A stretch of 64,000 nt of DNA from NCBI RefSeq assembly GCF_002870125.1, contig NZ_PNEO01000001.1:372001-436000 (forward strand). The letters run 5' to 3'. This DNA is from Burkholderia sp. WAC0059. Its GTDB lineage: Bacteria > Pseudomonadota > Gammaproteobacteria > Burkholderiales > Burkholderiaceae. Under the pieces are notes generated by a model. It did not search any database, had not been told where the DNA came from, and was given only the letters and a program-made list of their open reading frames with translations. Of this stretch, positions 45,257-55,229 are shown piece after piece. Numbering within the stretch: the first letter of the stretch is position 1; each line of letters starts with the position of its first letter. Both the position numbers and the translations under genes were made by a program.

Positions 45257-48121
45257 ATGTCAGAAACGATGAAGCAGTTCCAGCTGAACTCCTACCTGTT
45301 CGGCGGCAACGCTCCGTATGTCGAAGAGCTATACGAAGCATACCTTGACAACCCGGCCTCTGTCCCTGACAACTGGCGCGAATACTTTGACGCGTTGCAA
45401 AACGTGCCGTCATCGGATGGCAGCCATGCCAGCGACGTCGCCCACGGCCCGATCGTCGAGTCGTTTGCCCAGCGCGCCAAGGCCAACGCCTTCGTGCCGC
45501 GCGGCGGCGGCGAGGATCTCGCCACGGCCCGCAAGCAGGTCTACGTCCAGTCCCTCATCGGCGCATATCGCTTCCTCGGCTCGCAATGGGCCAACCTCGA
45601 TCCCCTGAAGCGCCGCGAACGTCCCGCCATTCCCGAGCTCGAACCCGCGTTCTACGACTTCACCGAAGCCGACATGGACGAGACGTTCAACGCGAGCAAC
45701 CTGTACTTCGGGTTCGAGCGCGCGACGCTGCGCGAGATCGTCAAGGCGCTGCGCGACACGTATTGCGGCACGATCGGCGCCGAATACATGTACATCAGCG
45801 ATCCGGAGCAGAAGCGCTGGTGGAAGGAAAAGCTCGAGTCGATCCGCTCGACGCCTAACTTCACGGCCGACAAGAAGAAGCACATCCTGCAGCGCCTGAC
45901 GGCCTCCGAAGGCCTCGAGCGCTTCCTGCACACCAAGTACGTCGGCCAGAAGCGCTTCTCGCTCGAAGGCGGCGAAAGCTTCATCGCGTCGATGGACGAA
46001 GTGGTCCGTCACGCGGGCGCGAAGGGCGTCCAGGAAATCGTCATCGGCATGGCCCACCGCGGTCGCCTGAACGTGCTCGTCAACACGCTCGGCAAGATGC
46101 CGGCCGACCTCTTCGCCGAATTCGAAGGCAAGCACGTCGACGACCTGCCGGCCGGCGACGTGAAGTACCACAAGGGCTTCTCGTCCGACGTCGCGACCGA
46201 CGGCGGTCCGGTCCACCTGTCGCTCGCGTTCAACCCGTCTCACCTCGAAATCGTCAACCCGGTGGTCGAAGGCTCGGCCAAGGCCCGCATGGACCGCCGC
46301 GGCGACGAAGCCGGCCTCCAGGTGCTGCCGGTGCAGATCCACGGCGACGCGGCCTTCGCGGGCCAGGGCGTCGTGATGGAAACGCTGAACCTCGCGCAGA
46401 CGCGCGGCTACGGCACGCACGGCACGCTGCACATCGTCATCAACAACCAGATCGGCTTCACGACGTCGGACCCGCGCGACGCGCGCTCGACGCTCTACTG
46501 TACCGACGTCGTCAAGATGATCGAGGCGCCGGTGCTGCACGTGAACGGCGACGATCCCGAAGCGGTCGTGCTGGCGACGCAACTGGCCATCGACTTCCGG
46601 ATGCAGTTCCACAAGGACGTCGTCGTCGACATCGTCTGCTTCCGCAAGCTCGGCCACAACGAGCAGGACACGCCGGCCGTCACGCAGCCGCTCATGTACA
46701 AGAAGATCGCCCAGCACCCGGGCACGCGCGCGCTGTACGCGGAAAAGCTCGTGCAGCAGGGCGTGATCACGGCCGAGGACGCCGACGGCTACGTCAAGGC
46801 CTACCGCCATGCGATGGACGAAGGCCATCACACGATCGACCCAGTGCTCTCGAATTACAAGAGCAAGTACGCGGTCGACTGGGTGCCGTTCCTGAACCGC
46901 AAGTGGACCGATGCCGCCGACACGGCCGTGCCGCTCGCCGAACTCAAGCGTCTCGCCGAACGCATCACGACGATTCCGGAAAACTTCAAGGTGCACCCGC
47001 TCGTCGAGCGCGTCATCAACGACCGTCGCGCGATGGGCAAGGGCGAAGCGAAGCTCGACTGGGGCATGGGCGAACACCTCGCGTTCGCCTCGCTCGTCGC
47101 CTCGGGCTACGCGGTGCGCCTGACGGGTCAGGACTCGGGCCGGGGCACGTTCACGCACCGCCATTCGGTGCTGCACGACCAGAACCGCGAGCGCTGGAAC
47201 GACGGCACCTACGTGCCGCTGCAGAACATCGCCGAGAACCAGGCGAAGTTCACGGTGATCGACTCGGTGCTCTCCGAAGAGGCCGTGCTCGGCTTCGAAT
47301 ACGGCTACTCGACGGCCGAGCCGAACACGCTCGTCGCCTGGGAAGGCCAGTTCGGCGACTTCGCCAACGGCGCGCAGGTCGTGATCGACCAGTTCATCTC
47401 GTCGGGCGAAGTGAAGTGGGGCCGCGTCTCGGGCCTCACGATGCTGCTGCCGCACGGCTATGAAGGCCAGGGTCCGGAGCACTCGTCGGCGCGCATCGAG
47501 CGCTATCTGCAACTGTGCGCGGACCACAACATGCAGGTGGTCCAGCCGACCACGCCGGCGCAGATCTTCCATCTGCTGCGCCGCCAGATGATCCGCCTGT
47601 TCCGCAAGCCCCTCATCATCTTCACGCCGAAGTCGCTGCTGCGCCACAAGGAAGCGGTGTCGGACCTGTCGGAACTCGCGAAGGGTTCGTTCCAGCCCGT
47701 GATCGGCGAGGTGGACGAGTCGATCGACGCGAAGAAGGTCAAGCGCGTGCTGGTCTGCTCGGGCCGCGTCTACTACGACCTCGTTGCGCACCGCCGCGAG
47801 GCTCAGGCGCACGACATCGCGATCTTCCGTGTCGAGCAGCTCTATCCGTTCGCGCACAAGCAGTTCGAAACCGAGCTGAAGAAGTACGACAACGCGACGG
47901 AAGTGGTGTGGGTGCAGGACGAGCCGCAAAATCAGGGCCCGTGGTTCTACATCGAGCACCACCTCAAGGAAGGCATGAAGGAAGGGCAGAAGCTTGCCTA
48001 CAGCGGTCGTCCGGCTTCGGCTTCGCCGGCCGTCGGCTACTACGCGAAGCACTACGAGCAGCAGAAGGCGCTGATCGAAGGCGCGTTCGGACGCCTGAAG
48101 GGCGCATCGGTCGCAAAATAA
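45257..48121 (+). CDS. sucA: 2-oxoglutarate dehydrogenase E1 component
   Basis: This 954-residue thiamine-diphosphate enzyme decarboxylates 2-oxoglutarate in the TCA cycle. The N-terminal E2-binding segment is SYLFGGNAPYVEELYEAYLD. The ThDP/active-site region includes MAHRGRLNVLVNTLGKMPAD, HGDAAFAGQGVVMETLNLAQ and HIVINNQIGFTTSDPRDARS. The C-terminal transketolase-like half includes VLSEEAVLGFEYGYSTAEP and LLPHGYEGQGPEHSSARIER. Length is normal. AAAGGTGAG precedes the ATG. It heads sucA-sucB-lpd on one strand; the long spacers (105 and 91 bases) could hold secondary signals, but none is clear. Confidence 0.97.
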   Translation: MSETMKQFQLNSYLFGGNAPYVEELYEAYLDNPASVPDNWREYFDALQNVPSSDGSHASDVAHGPIVESFAQRAKANAFVPRGGGEDLATARKQVYVQSLIGAYRFLGSQWANLDPLKRRERPAIPELEPAFYDFTEADMDETFNASNLYFGFERATLREIVKALRDTYCGTIGAEYMYISDPEQKRWWKEKLESIRSTPNFTADKKKHILQRLTASEGLERFLHTKYVGQKRFSLEGGESFIASMDEVVRHAGAKGVQEIVIGMAHRGRLNVLVNTLGKMPADLFAEFEGKHVDDLPAGDVKYHKGFSSDVATDGGPVHLSLAFNPSHLEIVNPVVEGSAKARMDRRGDEAGLQVLPVQIHGDAAFAGQGVVMETLNLAQTRGYGTHGTLHIVINNQIGFTTSDPRDARSTLYCTDVVKMIEAPVLHVNGDDPEAVVLATQLAIDFRMQFHKDVVVDIVCFRKLGHNEQDTPAVTQPLMYKKIAQHPGTRALYAEKLVQQGVITAEDADGYVKAYRHAMDEGHHTIDPVLSNYKSKYAVDWVPFLNRKWTDAADTAVPLAELKRLAERITTIPENFKVHPLVERVINDRRAMGKGEAKLDWGMGEHLAFASLVASGYAVRLTGQDSGRGTFTHRHSVLHDQNRERWNDGTYVPLQNIAENQAKFTVIDSVLSEEAVLGFEYGYSTAEPNTLVAWEGQFGDFANGAQVVIDQFISSGEVKWGRVSGLTMLLPHGYEGQGPEHSSARIERYLQLCADHNMQVVQPTTPAQIFHLLRRQMIRLFRKPLIIFTPKSLLRHKEAVSDLSELAKGSFQPVIGEVDESIDAKKVKRVLVCSGRVYYDLVAHRREAQAHDIAIFRVEQLYPFAHKQFETELKKYDNATEVVWVQDEPQNQGPWFYIEHHLKEGMKEGQKLAYSGRPASASPAVGYYAKHYEQQKALIEGAFGRLKGASVAK

Positions 48122-48226
48122 TCCTCATACATTCGAACCGGGAGGGCGCGAAACGCGGGTGTTTCGTGCTTTTCCCGCGCCTTCATGCGCACCGGTTCGT
48201 CCCAGATACGTGTTCAGGAAAATCAC

Positions 48227-49495
48227 ATGGCTATTGTTGAAGTGAAGGTCCCCCAGCTTTCGGAGTCGGTCTCGGAAGCAACGATGCTGCAGTGGAAAAA
48301 GAAGCCGGGCGAAGCGGTTGCCCAGGACGAAATTCTCATCGAACTCGAAACGGATAAGGTCGTGCTCGAAGTGCCGGCGCCTGCCGCCGGCGTGCTGGCC
48401 GAGGTCGTCCGGAACGACGGCGACACGGTCGTGGCCGACGAACTGATCGCGAAGATCGACACCGAAGGCAAGGCCGGTGCAGCGGCCGCGCCCGCCGCGG
48501 CTCCGGCAGCCGCGCCCGCTCCGGCAGCAGCGCCGGCGCCCGCCGCCGCGCAGCCTGCCGCCGCCGCGGGCGCGAGCACCGCGGCATCGCCCGCCGCTTC
48601 GAAGATTCTGTCCGAGAAGGGCCTGTCGTCGTCGGACGTCGCCGGCTCGGGCCGCGACGGCCGCGTGACGAAGGGCGACGCGCTTTCCGCCGGCAGCAAG
48701 CCGGCCGCCGCGCCTGCCGCCAAGGCGCCGGCCGCCGCGCGCGGCGCGCTGCCCGACGTGAAGGCGCCGGCCTCGGCCGCGACCTGGATCGACGGCCGTC
48801 CGGAACAGCGCGTGCCGATGTCGCGCCTGCGCGCCCGGATCGCCGAGCGTCTGCTCGAATCGCAGCAGACCAACGCGATCCTCACGACGTTCAACGAAGT
48901 GAACATGCAGCCGGTCATCGACCTGCGCAACAAGTACAAGGACAAGTTCGAGAAGGAACACGGCGTGAAGCTCGGCTTCATGTCGTTCTTCGTGAAGGCG
49001 GCCGTGCATGCGCTGAAGAAGTTCCCGCTCGTGAACGCGTCCATCGACGGCACCGACATCGTCTACCACGGCTACTTCGACATCGGCATCGCCGTCGGCT
49101 CGCCGCGCGGTCTCGTGGTGCCGATCCTGCGCAACGCCGACCAACTGAGCCTCGCCGACATCGAGAAGAAGATCGCCGAGTTCGGCCAGAAGGCGAAGGA
49201 CGGCAAGCTCTCGATCGAGGAAATGACGGGCGGCACGTTCTCGATCTCGAACGGCGGCGTGTTCGGCTCGATGCTCTCGACGCCGATCATCAACCCGCCG
49301 CAGTCGGCGATTCTCGGCGTGCACGCGACGAAGGAACGCGCCGTCGTCGAGAACGGCCAGATCGTGATCCGTCCGATGAACTATCTGGCGATGTCCTACG
49401 ATCACCGGATCATCGACGGCCGCGAAGCGGTGCTGTCGCTCGTCGCGATGAAGGATGCGCTCGAGGATCCGGCGCGCCTGCTGCTCGACCTGTAA
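48227..49495 (+). CDS. sucB: dihydrolipoamide succinyltransferase (E2)
   Basis: This 422-residue core subunit of the 2-oxoglutarate dehydrogenase complex has a lipoyl domain at 1-78 with lipoyl Lys44 in [19 protein letters not shown]. An Ala/Pro-rich linker follows (about 80-120), then a peripheral-subunit-binding domain (about 125-165: [20 protein letters not shown]). The catalytic domain ends with the active-site motif [17 protein letters not shown]. The ATG at 48227 is the family start ([15 protein letters not shown]). It lies between sucA and lpd. A single lipoyl domain is standard for SucB. Confidence 0.97.
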   Translation: MAIVEVKVPQLSESVSEATMLQWKKKPGEAVAQDEILIELETDKVVLEVPAPAAGVLAEVVRNDGDTVVADELIAKIDTEGKAGAAAAPAAAPAAAPAPAAAPAPAAAQPAAAAGASTAASPAASKILSEKGLSSSDVAGSGRDGRVTKGDALSAGSKPAAAPAAKAPAAARGALPDVKAPASAATWIDGRPEQRVPMSRLRARIAERLLESQQTNAILTTFNEVNMQPVIDLRNKYKDKFEKEHGVKLGFMSFFVKAAVHALKKFPLVNASIDGTDIVYHGYFDIGIAVGSPRGLVVPILRNADQLSLADIEKKIAEFGQKAKDGKLSIEEMTGGTFSISNGGVFGSMLSTPIINPPQSAILGVHATKERAVVENGQIVIRPMNYLAMSYDHRIIDGREAVLSLVAMKDALEDPARLLLDL

Positions 49496-49586
49496 GCCGT
49501 TTCTCACGCATCTGGTTCACCGGGCGCGCCGCGCGCGAGGCGAAGATTTCGCAACGCGCCCGGCGCCCCGCATCGAAAGGATTACC

Positions 49587-51017
49587 ATGTCCAAGGAATT
49601 TGACGTCGTCGTGATCGGTGCCGGTCCCGGCGGCTACATCGCGGCGATCCGCGCGGCCCAGCTCGGCAAGACGGTTGCCTGCATCGAAAACTGGAAGAAC
49701 CCGGCCGGCGAGCTCAAGCTCGGCGGCACCTGCCTGAACGTGGGTTGCATTCCCTCGAAGGCGCTGCTGGCCTCGTCCGAAGAGTTCGAGAGCGCGCAGC
49801 ACCACCTCGCCGACCACGGCATCAGCATCAAGGACGTCAAGATCGACGTCGAGAAGATGCAGGCCCGCAAAGGCTCGATCGTCGAGAAGATGACGAAGGG
49901 CATCGAGTTTCTGTTCCGCAAGAACAAGGTCACCTGGCTCAAGGGCCATGGCAAGTTCACGGGCCGTACCGACGCCGGCGTGCAGATCGAGGTGAGCGGC
50001 GAGGGCGAAACGGAAGTCGTGACCGCGAAGAACGTGATCATTGCGACGGGCTCGAAGGCGCGCCATCTGCCGGGCGTTCCGGTCGACAACAAGATCGTCG
50101 CCGACAACGAGGGCGCGCTTTCGTTCGACGCGACGCCGAAGAAGCTCGCCGTGATCGGCGCGGGCGTGATCGGCCTCGAGCTCGGCTCGGTCTGGCGCCG
50201 CCTCGGCGCACAGGTGACGGTGCTCGAAGCGCTGCCGGAATTCCTCGGCGTGGCCGACCAGGCCGTCGCGAAGGAAGCCGCCAAACTCTTCAAGAAGCAG
50301 GGTCTCGACATTCACGTCGGCGTGAAGATCGGCGAAGTGAAGACGGACAAGAAGGGCGTGTCGATCGCCTACACCGACAAGGACGGCAACGCGCAGACGC
50401 TCGACGCGGACCGCCTCATCGTGTCGATCGGCCGCGTGCCGAACACCGACAACCTCGGCCTCGAGGCGATCGGCCTGAAGGCGAACGAACGCGGCTTCAT
50501 CGACGTGGACGATCATTGCAAGACGGCGGTGCCGAACGTCTACGCGATCGGCGACGTGGTGCGCGGCCCGATGCTCGCGCACAAGGCGGAAGACGAAGGC
50601 GTGCTCGTCGCGGAACTGATCGACGGCCAGAAGCCGCACATCGACTACAACTGCATTCCGTTCGTGATCTACACCGAGCCGGAAATCGCCTGGGTCGGCA
50701 AGACCGAGCAGGCGCTGAAGGCGGAAGGCCGCGAGATCAAGCCGGGCCAGTTCCCGTTCATGGCGAACGGCCGCGCGCTCGGCGTCGGCAAGTCCGACGG
50801 TTTCGTCAAGGTGATCGCAGACGCGAAGACCGACGAGATCCTCGGCGTACACGTGATCGGCGCCGGCGCGTCGGACCTGATCGCGGAAGCCGTGGTGGCG
50901 ATGGAGTTCAAGGCGGCCTCCGAGGACATCGGCCGCATTTGCCATCCCCACCCGTCGCTCTCCGAGGTCATGCGCGAGGCGGCGCTCGCCGTCGACAAGC
51001 GCGCGCTCAACATGTAA
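49587..51017 (+). CDS. lpd: dihydrolipoamide dehydrogenase (E3)
   Basis: This 476-residue flavoprotein reoxidises the lipoyl groups of E2 with NAD+. The FAD-binding motif is [20 protein letters not shown]. The redox disulfide is Cys49-Cys54 in [18 protein letters not shown]. The NAD-binding motif is [19 protein letters not shown], and the C-terminal His-Glu pair is in [15 protein letters not shown]. The chosen ATG at 49587 follows GAAAGGATTACC. An upstream in-frame ATG at 49455 overlaps sucB and is rejected. Its place after sucB assigns it to the 2-oxoglutarate complex. Confidence 0.97.
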   Translation: MSKEFDVVVIGAGPGGYIAAIRAAQLGKTVACIENWKNPAGELKLGGTCLNVGCIPSKALLASSEEFESAQHHLADHGISIKDVKIDVEKMQARKGSIVEKMTKGIEFLFRKNKVTWLKGHGKFTGRTDAGVQIEVSGEGETEVVTAKNVIIATGSKARHLPGVPVDNKIVADNEGALSFDATPKKLAVIGAGVIGLELGSVWRRLGAQVTVLEALPEFLGVADQAVAKEAAKLFKKQGLDIHVGVKIGEVKTDKKGVSIAYTDKDGNAQTLDADRLIVSIGRVPNTDNLGLEAIGLKANERGFIDVDDHCKTAVPNVYAIGDVVRGPMLAHKAEDEGVLVAELIDGQKPHIDYNCIPFVIYTEPEIAWVGKTEQALKAEGREIKPGQFPFMANGRALGVGKSDGFVKVIADAKTDEILGVHVIGAGASDLIAEAVVAMEFKAASEDIGRICHPHPSLSEVMREAALAVDKRALNM

Positions 51018-51125
51018 TGCGCTCCGGCCGGGCGGCAGGTCCGTCCGGTCGAGGCGGTCGCACCGGCATTACGGACGCAGGCGGGCGGGAATCATCCCGT
51101 CCGCCTTATTTTTTGCGGCTAGACC

Positions 51126-52223
51126 ATGAACGTCACCGAATACTACGAAAACGAACTGCAGACGCGGGGATATCAGGCCGATGCGGCTCAACGCGCGGCG
51201 GTCGACCGGCTGCAGCGGTGCTACGACGAGTGGGTCGCGTACAAGGCGCGCCGCTCGAACGCGCTGCGCAAGCTGCTCAACCGCCCGGAGCTGCCGCGCG
51301 GCGTCTACATGTGGGGCGGCGTCGGGCGGGGCAAGAGCTTCCTGATGGACAGCTTCTATACGGTCGTGCCCGTGCAGCGCAAGACGCGCCTGCACTTCCA
51401 CGAGTTCATGCGCGAGGTGCATCGCGAGCTCGAGGAACTGAAGGGGCAGGCCGATCCGCTCGACGAGCTGGCGCGCCGCATCGCGAAACGCTACCGGCTG
51501 ATCTGCTTCGACGAATTTCACGTATCGGACATCGCGGACGCGATGATTCTCTACCGGCTGCTCGACCGGCTCTTCGCGGGCGGCGTGCAGTTCGTGATGA
51601 CGTCCAATTACCAGCCCGACACGCTCTACCCGGACGGACTGCACCGCGACCGGATGCTGCCGGCCATCGAGCTGATCAAGCAGAAGCTCGACGTGCTCAA
51701 CGTCGACGCCGGCATCGACTACCGGCAGCGCACGCTCGCGCAGGTCGAGGTCTATCACACGCCGCTCGGCGCCGACGCCGACCGGGCCTTGCGCCATTCG
51801 TTCGCGCAGCTCGCGGCCGTGCCCGACGAAAGCCCGATCCTGCACATCGAGAAGCGCGAGCTGAAGGCGCTGCGCAAGGCGGACGGCGTCGTCTGGTTCG
51901 ACTTCGCGACGCTTTGCGGCGGGCCGCGCTCGCAGAACGACTACCTGGAGCTCGCGAGCCGCTTCCACGCCGTGATTCTCTCGGACGTGCCGCAGATGGC
52001 GCCGCGCATGGCGTCCGAGGCGCGGCGCTTCACCTGGCTCATCGATGTGCTCTACGACCACAAGGTCAAGCTTCTGATGTCGGCGGAAGTGCGTCCCGAG
52101 GAGCTGTACCTCGACGGGCCGATGGCGAACGAGTTCACGCGCACGGTGTCGCGGATCGTCGAGATGCAGTCGAAGGAATACCTCGAGGCGCCGCGCCGGA
52201 TCGTGCAGACGGCGCTGACCTGA
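51126..52223 (+). CDS. zapE: cell-division-associated AFG1-like ATPase
   Basis: This 365-residue P-loop ATPase has Walker A GGVGRGKS at 64-71 and Walker B in RLICFDEFHVSDIADAM. The family ending is TWLIDVLYDHKVKLLMSAEV. In E. coli ZapE associates with FtsZ under stress; the mitochondrial homologue AFG1/LACE1 works in respiratory protein quality control. Its position directly after the 2-oxoglutarate dehydrogenase genes is a common arrangement in beta-proteobacteria. It is followed by a terminator, and the DUF4096 gene behind it appears to be a separate unit. Confidence 0.93.
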   Translation: MNVTEYYENELQTRGYQADAAQRAAVDRLQRCYDEWVAYKARRSNALRKLLNRPELPRGVYMWGGVGRGKSFLMDSFYTVVPVQRKTRLHFHEFMREVHRELEELKGQADPLDELARRIAKRYRLICFDEFHVSDIADAMILYRLLDRLFAGGVQFVMTSNYQPDTLYPDGLHRDRMLPAIELIKQKLDVLNVDAGIDYRQRTLAQVEVYHTPLGADADRALRHSFAQLAAVPDESPILHIEKRELKALRKADGVVWFDFATLCGGPRSQNDYLELASRFHAVILSDVPQMAPRMASEARRFTWLIDVLYDHKVKLLMSAEVRPEELYLDGPMANEFTRTVSRIVEMQSKEYLEAPRRIVQTALT

Positions 52224-52236
52224 GGGAAGGGTGCCC

Positions 52237-52269
52237 GGGGCGGCCGGGTAAAGGCCGTCCCGGTATTTT
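52237..52269 (+). terminator. terminator after zapE
   Basis: A 9-bp stem (GGGGCGGCC with GGCCGTCCC, one G-U pair) with a 7-base loop is followed by GGTATTTTC. It separates zapE from the DUF4096 gene. Confidence 0.65.
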
Positions 52270-52351
52270 CAAGATTCGGATTCTTCCGATATTCGCGTTC
52301 AGGGCGACTCGCTATCTTTTGCCGATCAAGGCATCGGCAAAGGAGGACGGC

Positions 52352-52795
52352 ATGACGCCCCATCGCGATCTGACTGAAGAAGAGTGGCAACGCGTTGCGC
52401 CGCTGCTGCCCGAACTGCGGCCGCGCAGCGAAATGCGCGGCCGGCCGCTCGCCAACACCCGCTCGGTGCTCAACGGCGTGCTGTGGGTCATCTATAGCGG
52501 CGCGACCTGGTCCGCGATGCCGCGGCGCTATCCGTCCTATCAGACCTGTCATCGCCGCTTCAAGCTCTGGTACGACGAGGGTGTCCTCCAGCGCGTGATG
52601 GCCGAGCTGTTCGGCGACGACGGCGTGACCCTGTGCAGCGCGATCGAAACGCGCATGCGCAAGCACGCGGGTCGGGCCGGGAACGCACCCGGTCCGGCGT
52701 TGCCCGCTGCGTCGAACGCTTCCCCGTTTTCGTCGCCGGCGGCGAATGTGCCGCATCTGTTCAATTACCGCGTGCTGTTCCGGCGTCTCGCGTAG
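52352..52795 (+). CDS. second stand-alone DUF4096 protein
   Basis: The product is 147 residues. Residues 5-90 are the DUF4096 transposase N-terminal domain (LTEEEWQRVAPLLPELRPRS, RGRPLANTRSVLNGVLWVIY, TWSAMPRRYPSYQTCHRRFK). It is clearly homologous to the 24726-25127 product but well diverged. No DDE domain follows. The tail (about 95-147) is Ala/Pro/Asn-rich and unrelated to the tail of the first copy. A perfect AGGAGG stands 6 bases before the ATG, better than expected for decayed debris. No inverted repeats are visible. It could be a leftover orfA or a recruited DNA-binding protein; persistence of an intact frame favours the latter slightly. Confidence 0.75.
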   Translation: MTPHRDLTEEEWQRVAPLLPELRPRSEMRGRPLANTRSVLNGVLWVIYSGATWSAMPRRYPSYQTCHRRFKLWYDEGVLQRVMAELFGDDGVTLCSAIETRMRKHAGRAGNAPGPALPAASNASPFSSPAANVPHLFNYRVLFRRLA

Positions 52796-52814
52796 GCGAC
52801 CCGATCCGATTCGC

Positions 52815-53296
52815 CTACGGCTGCCGGATCCAGGTCTGCGAGCGGCCGAGCAGCGAAATGCTGATGTAGCCGCGCACGACCAGTTTCTGTCCGTCATCCT
52901 CGAGGCGAAAGGTGCAACGGTAGACCTTGCCGTTTTCCGGGTCCAGGATGTGGCCGCCGTTCCATTCGTCGCCGGTTTGGCGCATGTGGTCGACGATCGT
53001 CATGCCGAGGATCAACTGGTCCTTGCGCGCGTCCGAGCAGGCGGTGCAGCGGGCATCCGGGTGGTCGCCGGCGCCGAGTCCCTTGACGACAGTGCCGCTG
53101 AGCATGCCGTCGCCGTCCTCGACGATCCGGACCAGCGCCTTGGGCTGGCCTGTGCGATCGTCGACGGTTTGCCATGTGCCGACCGGCGTTGCGGTTTGCG
53201 CGAACCCGGCAGCGCGCAGGCCAGAAGCGCGGCGGCCAGCGCTGCCCGTCGGATGATTCGAGCCGCTCCGACGGCGTGCCGCGTCGAAGGCGTCAT
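52815..53296 (-). pseudogene. DUF2147 exported protein gene with a single-base frameshift
   Basis: The 482-base gene is one base short of a whole number of codons. From an ATG at 53296, with GAGGAG upstream, frame 1 gives a fine signal peptide (IIRRAALAAALLACALPG). The next residues should be FAQ, but frame 1 instead runs into nonsense. The rest of the DUF2147 domain (TPVGTWQTVDDRTGQPKALV to GRSQTWIRQP) is in the neighbouring frame. The break lies at about 53202-53207, at the signal-peptide cleavage site. One added base in the CCGGGTTC stretch restores a normal ALPGFAQTATPVG junction. It is either a true inactivating mutation or a sequencing error. DUF2147 proteins are periplasmic and of unclear role. 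Confidence 0.8.
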
Positions 53297-53637
53297 GGGT
53301 TTTCTCCTCGAGCAAATGCGTCGCGATGTGGTTCGTGCGGCGCCGTGCCACGGCGGCGCGGTCTCCTGATCCGGCTCCGGACGTCCGTAAACAACGTAAA
53401 CGGCACAGGCGCGCTTGACCTGGAGTGGGGGTTTCCCGAGGCGTCTGCGCGTACGGTAGGCAACGACTCCAGCGGACTTTTCGGGGCCGGGAACATGGTG
53501 TCTGGCGTTGGCCGCCGAGGTGTTGCAGGAACGGGATAGACGGGGAGCAAATTTATGACGAGGAGCCCAGAAGCCGCGAAAGTGAGTAATAATGACGCCG
53601 CTTCGCCGAAAATTAAAACTGTTCACGCAGGAACTTC
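53297..53637. other. divergent intergenic region between the DUF2147 and DUF2968 genes
   Basis: These 341 bases hold two direct CGTAAAC repeats nine bases apart (53386-53392 and 53395-53401), about 90 bases upstream of the DUF2147 start. An A+T-richer segment (53560-53625) lies near the DUF2968 start. No gene is recognised. Confidence 0.45.
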
Positions 53638-54393
53638 ATGGACCATAAGTCGAAAGTTCGACAGATCGCGCTGGCTGCACTGGTGACGGCCGGGGGAATC
53701 CAGGCCGGCTGTGCGCAGACCCCGCCGGACACGACGCCGGCAGCGGCCGTCCCGACGGTACCGGCTTCGGCGCCGTCAACGGCTTCGGCTCCCGCAGTGG
53801 CCCAGACACCGGCAGTCTCGCAGGCCGTCACGCAGTCGGACCAGACACAGACTACGGCGCTCACGCCCGAGGAAGCCGGGCAAAGCGCTGTCGGCAACGT
53901 GGCCGAGCTTCAGCAGCGCATTCACGACGGGGATCTGAGCGAGTTGCGGACCACGTACAACGGCAGCTACGGGGCAAGTCTGCTGTTCTATGCAAAGGAC
54001 ATGACGTACTACGTTGCGCTGTTCCAGCAGAAGAATTTCTGGCGCGTTATCAAGACCGGCGACGAAGCACGCGCGGAGGCGATTTATCGCGACTTCGCGA
54101 GGCAAACCGTGCAGCTTTCGGACGTCGAAATTCGCCGGACCCAGCTTCAGGCGCAAAAGGCGTTCACCGAGCGGATGATCGCGCTTTCGCAGGACCATGC
54201 CAGCCGCCTGCAGGCCGACCTGACCATCGCGCGCCACCAGCAGTCCGTCGTTGCGGACCAACAGAAGACGACACGTGACGAGGCGAATTCGCTGCAGGCG
54301 CAGCGCGCTGCGGCAGAGGATCAACTGCGCGAACTGCAGCGCCAGATCCAGGTGTTGCAGCAGCAGGTCGAAGGCGGTTTGCCGGTTCGTTGA
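53638..54393 (+). CDS. DUF2968 predicted lipoprotein with coiled coil
   Basis: The product is 251 residues. The lipoprotein signal ends GGIQAGC (Cys25, non-classical lipobox). A Pro/Ala/Thr/Gln-rich linker spans about 27-80. The DUF2968 core is LQQRIHDGDLSELRTTYNGSYGASLLFY with YYVALFQQKNFWRVIK. A long Gln-rich coiled coil (about 165-245) ends with LRELQRQIQVLQQQVEGG. DUF2968 proteins are known mainly from Burkholderiales and have no assigned role. Surface lipoprotein or envelope-linking functions fit the layout. AGGAA stands before the ATG. It converges with the long hfq gene. Confidence 0.82.
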   Translation: MDHKSKVRQIALAALVTAGGIQAGCAQTPPDTTPAAAVPTVPASAPSTASAPAVAQTPAVSQAVTQSDQTQTTALTPEEAGQSAVGNVAELQQRIHDGDLSELRTTYNGSYGASLLFYAKDMTYYVALFQQKNFWRVIKTGDEARAEAIYRDFARQTVQLSDVEIRRTQLQAQKAFTERMIALSQDHASRLQADLTIARHQQSVVADQQKTTRDEANSLQAQRAAAEDQLRELQRQIQVLQQQVEGGLPVR

Positions 54394-54490
54394 ACGGGCG
54401 GGCGCGGGAGGCGCCCGCAGCCCCGGGTTTCATCACACTTGCGACAGACGGGTCCAGTGCCCGCTGTCCCCACTGTCGCTCATGCAAGGC

Positions 54491-54979
54491 TCAGCTATTG
54501 CCCGAGCCCTCGCCGCCGTTATTCCCACCGTTATTTCCACCATTGTTGCCGCCGCCGGCGACGTTACCGTATAGCCGCCGCCGCCGCGTGACGACGACGG
54601 GGCCTTCGGACGGTGCGCGCTCCGGGCCAGGCCCACCGGGCGAGTAGGATTCGCGGGGCTCCCGCGGCTCCCTCGGTTCCCGGTATTCGCGCGGACCGTG
54701 GGTGCTGTGCGGCCCGCGGCTCGAGTGTTCGCCGCCGTGCGCCGGGCGGTTGGGGCGCGGCCCGGGCCGCGTGCCGGTATCGAGCTGGATCGTCGAAATG
54801 GCGCGCTTGTAGATGCCTTGCAGGCCGACGGGCGTGCGCAGCATCACCAGGTACTGATCGAACGACTCGATGCATCCGGTCAGGCGGATGCCGTTGACCA
54901 GATAAATTTCGACGCGCTTGCGCTCTTTGCGCGCGGCGTTCATGAAGTCGTTTTGCGGATGGGATTCTGCGGAAGGCAT
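54491..54979 (-). CDS. hfq2: long Hfq paralogue (Hfq2-like RNA chaperone)
   Basis: This 162-residue protein has an Sm domain at about 8-68. Sm1 is [20 protein letters not shown] and Sm2 is [12 protein letters not shown]. Canonical Hfq has YKHAIS; here Arg59 replaces the proximal-face His. The Phe and Asp of SFDQ are kept. The N-terminal rim is very basic (RKERKR). The C-terminal ~95 residues are disordered, with PRE repeats (about 108-120) and a GGNNGGNNGGNNGG tract near the end. Burkholderia species are known to carry a normal Hfq and a longer Hfq2, and this fits Hfq2. The residue changes suggest altered RNA-face preference, which is inference. It stands alone, converging with the DUF2968 gene. 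Confidence 0.85.
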   Translation of the reverse strand: MPSAESHPQNDFMNAARKERKRVEIYLVNGIRLTGCIESFDQYLVMLRTPVGLQGIYKRAISTIQLDTGTRPGPRPNRPAHGGEHSSRGPHSTHGPREYREPREPREPRESYSPGGPGPERAPSEGPVVVTRRRRLYGNVAGGGNNGGNNGGNNGGEGSGNS

Positions 54980-55229
54980 GGACGAAATAAGGCCTGGCGG
55001 CGTGACGCCGCGATCAGTTGGAAATATTGGTTCGTCTGGATTCTACCCTGTGTCGGCCAGGTCCGCGCGAACGCAAATAATGGTTGAACTATAGCGGTTT
55101 GTCATAGGATCGGTAGTCGCCGATCCTCGCCTGTAAATGCGTCCCTGTTTTCGCGCGGATGAGGTTCGGCGCAAGCCGCATACGCGGGTTTCGCGGCGCG
55201 CGCGGCACGGATAGGCGATCCGTCAGGAT

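Noticed and set aside
45410..48052. 880-codon antisense frame opposite sucA
   Set aside because: It lies wholly inside sucA with His/Arg/Val-rich shadow composition.
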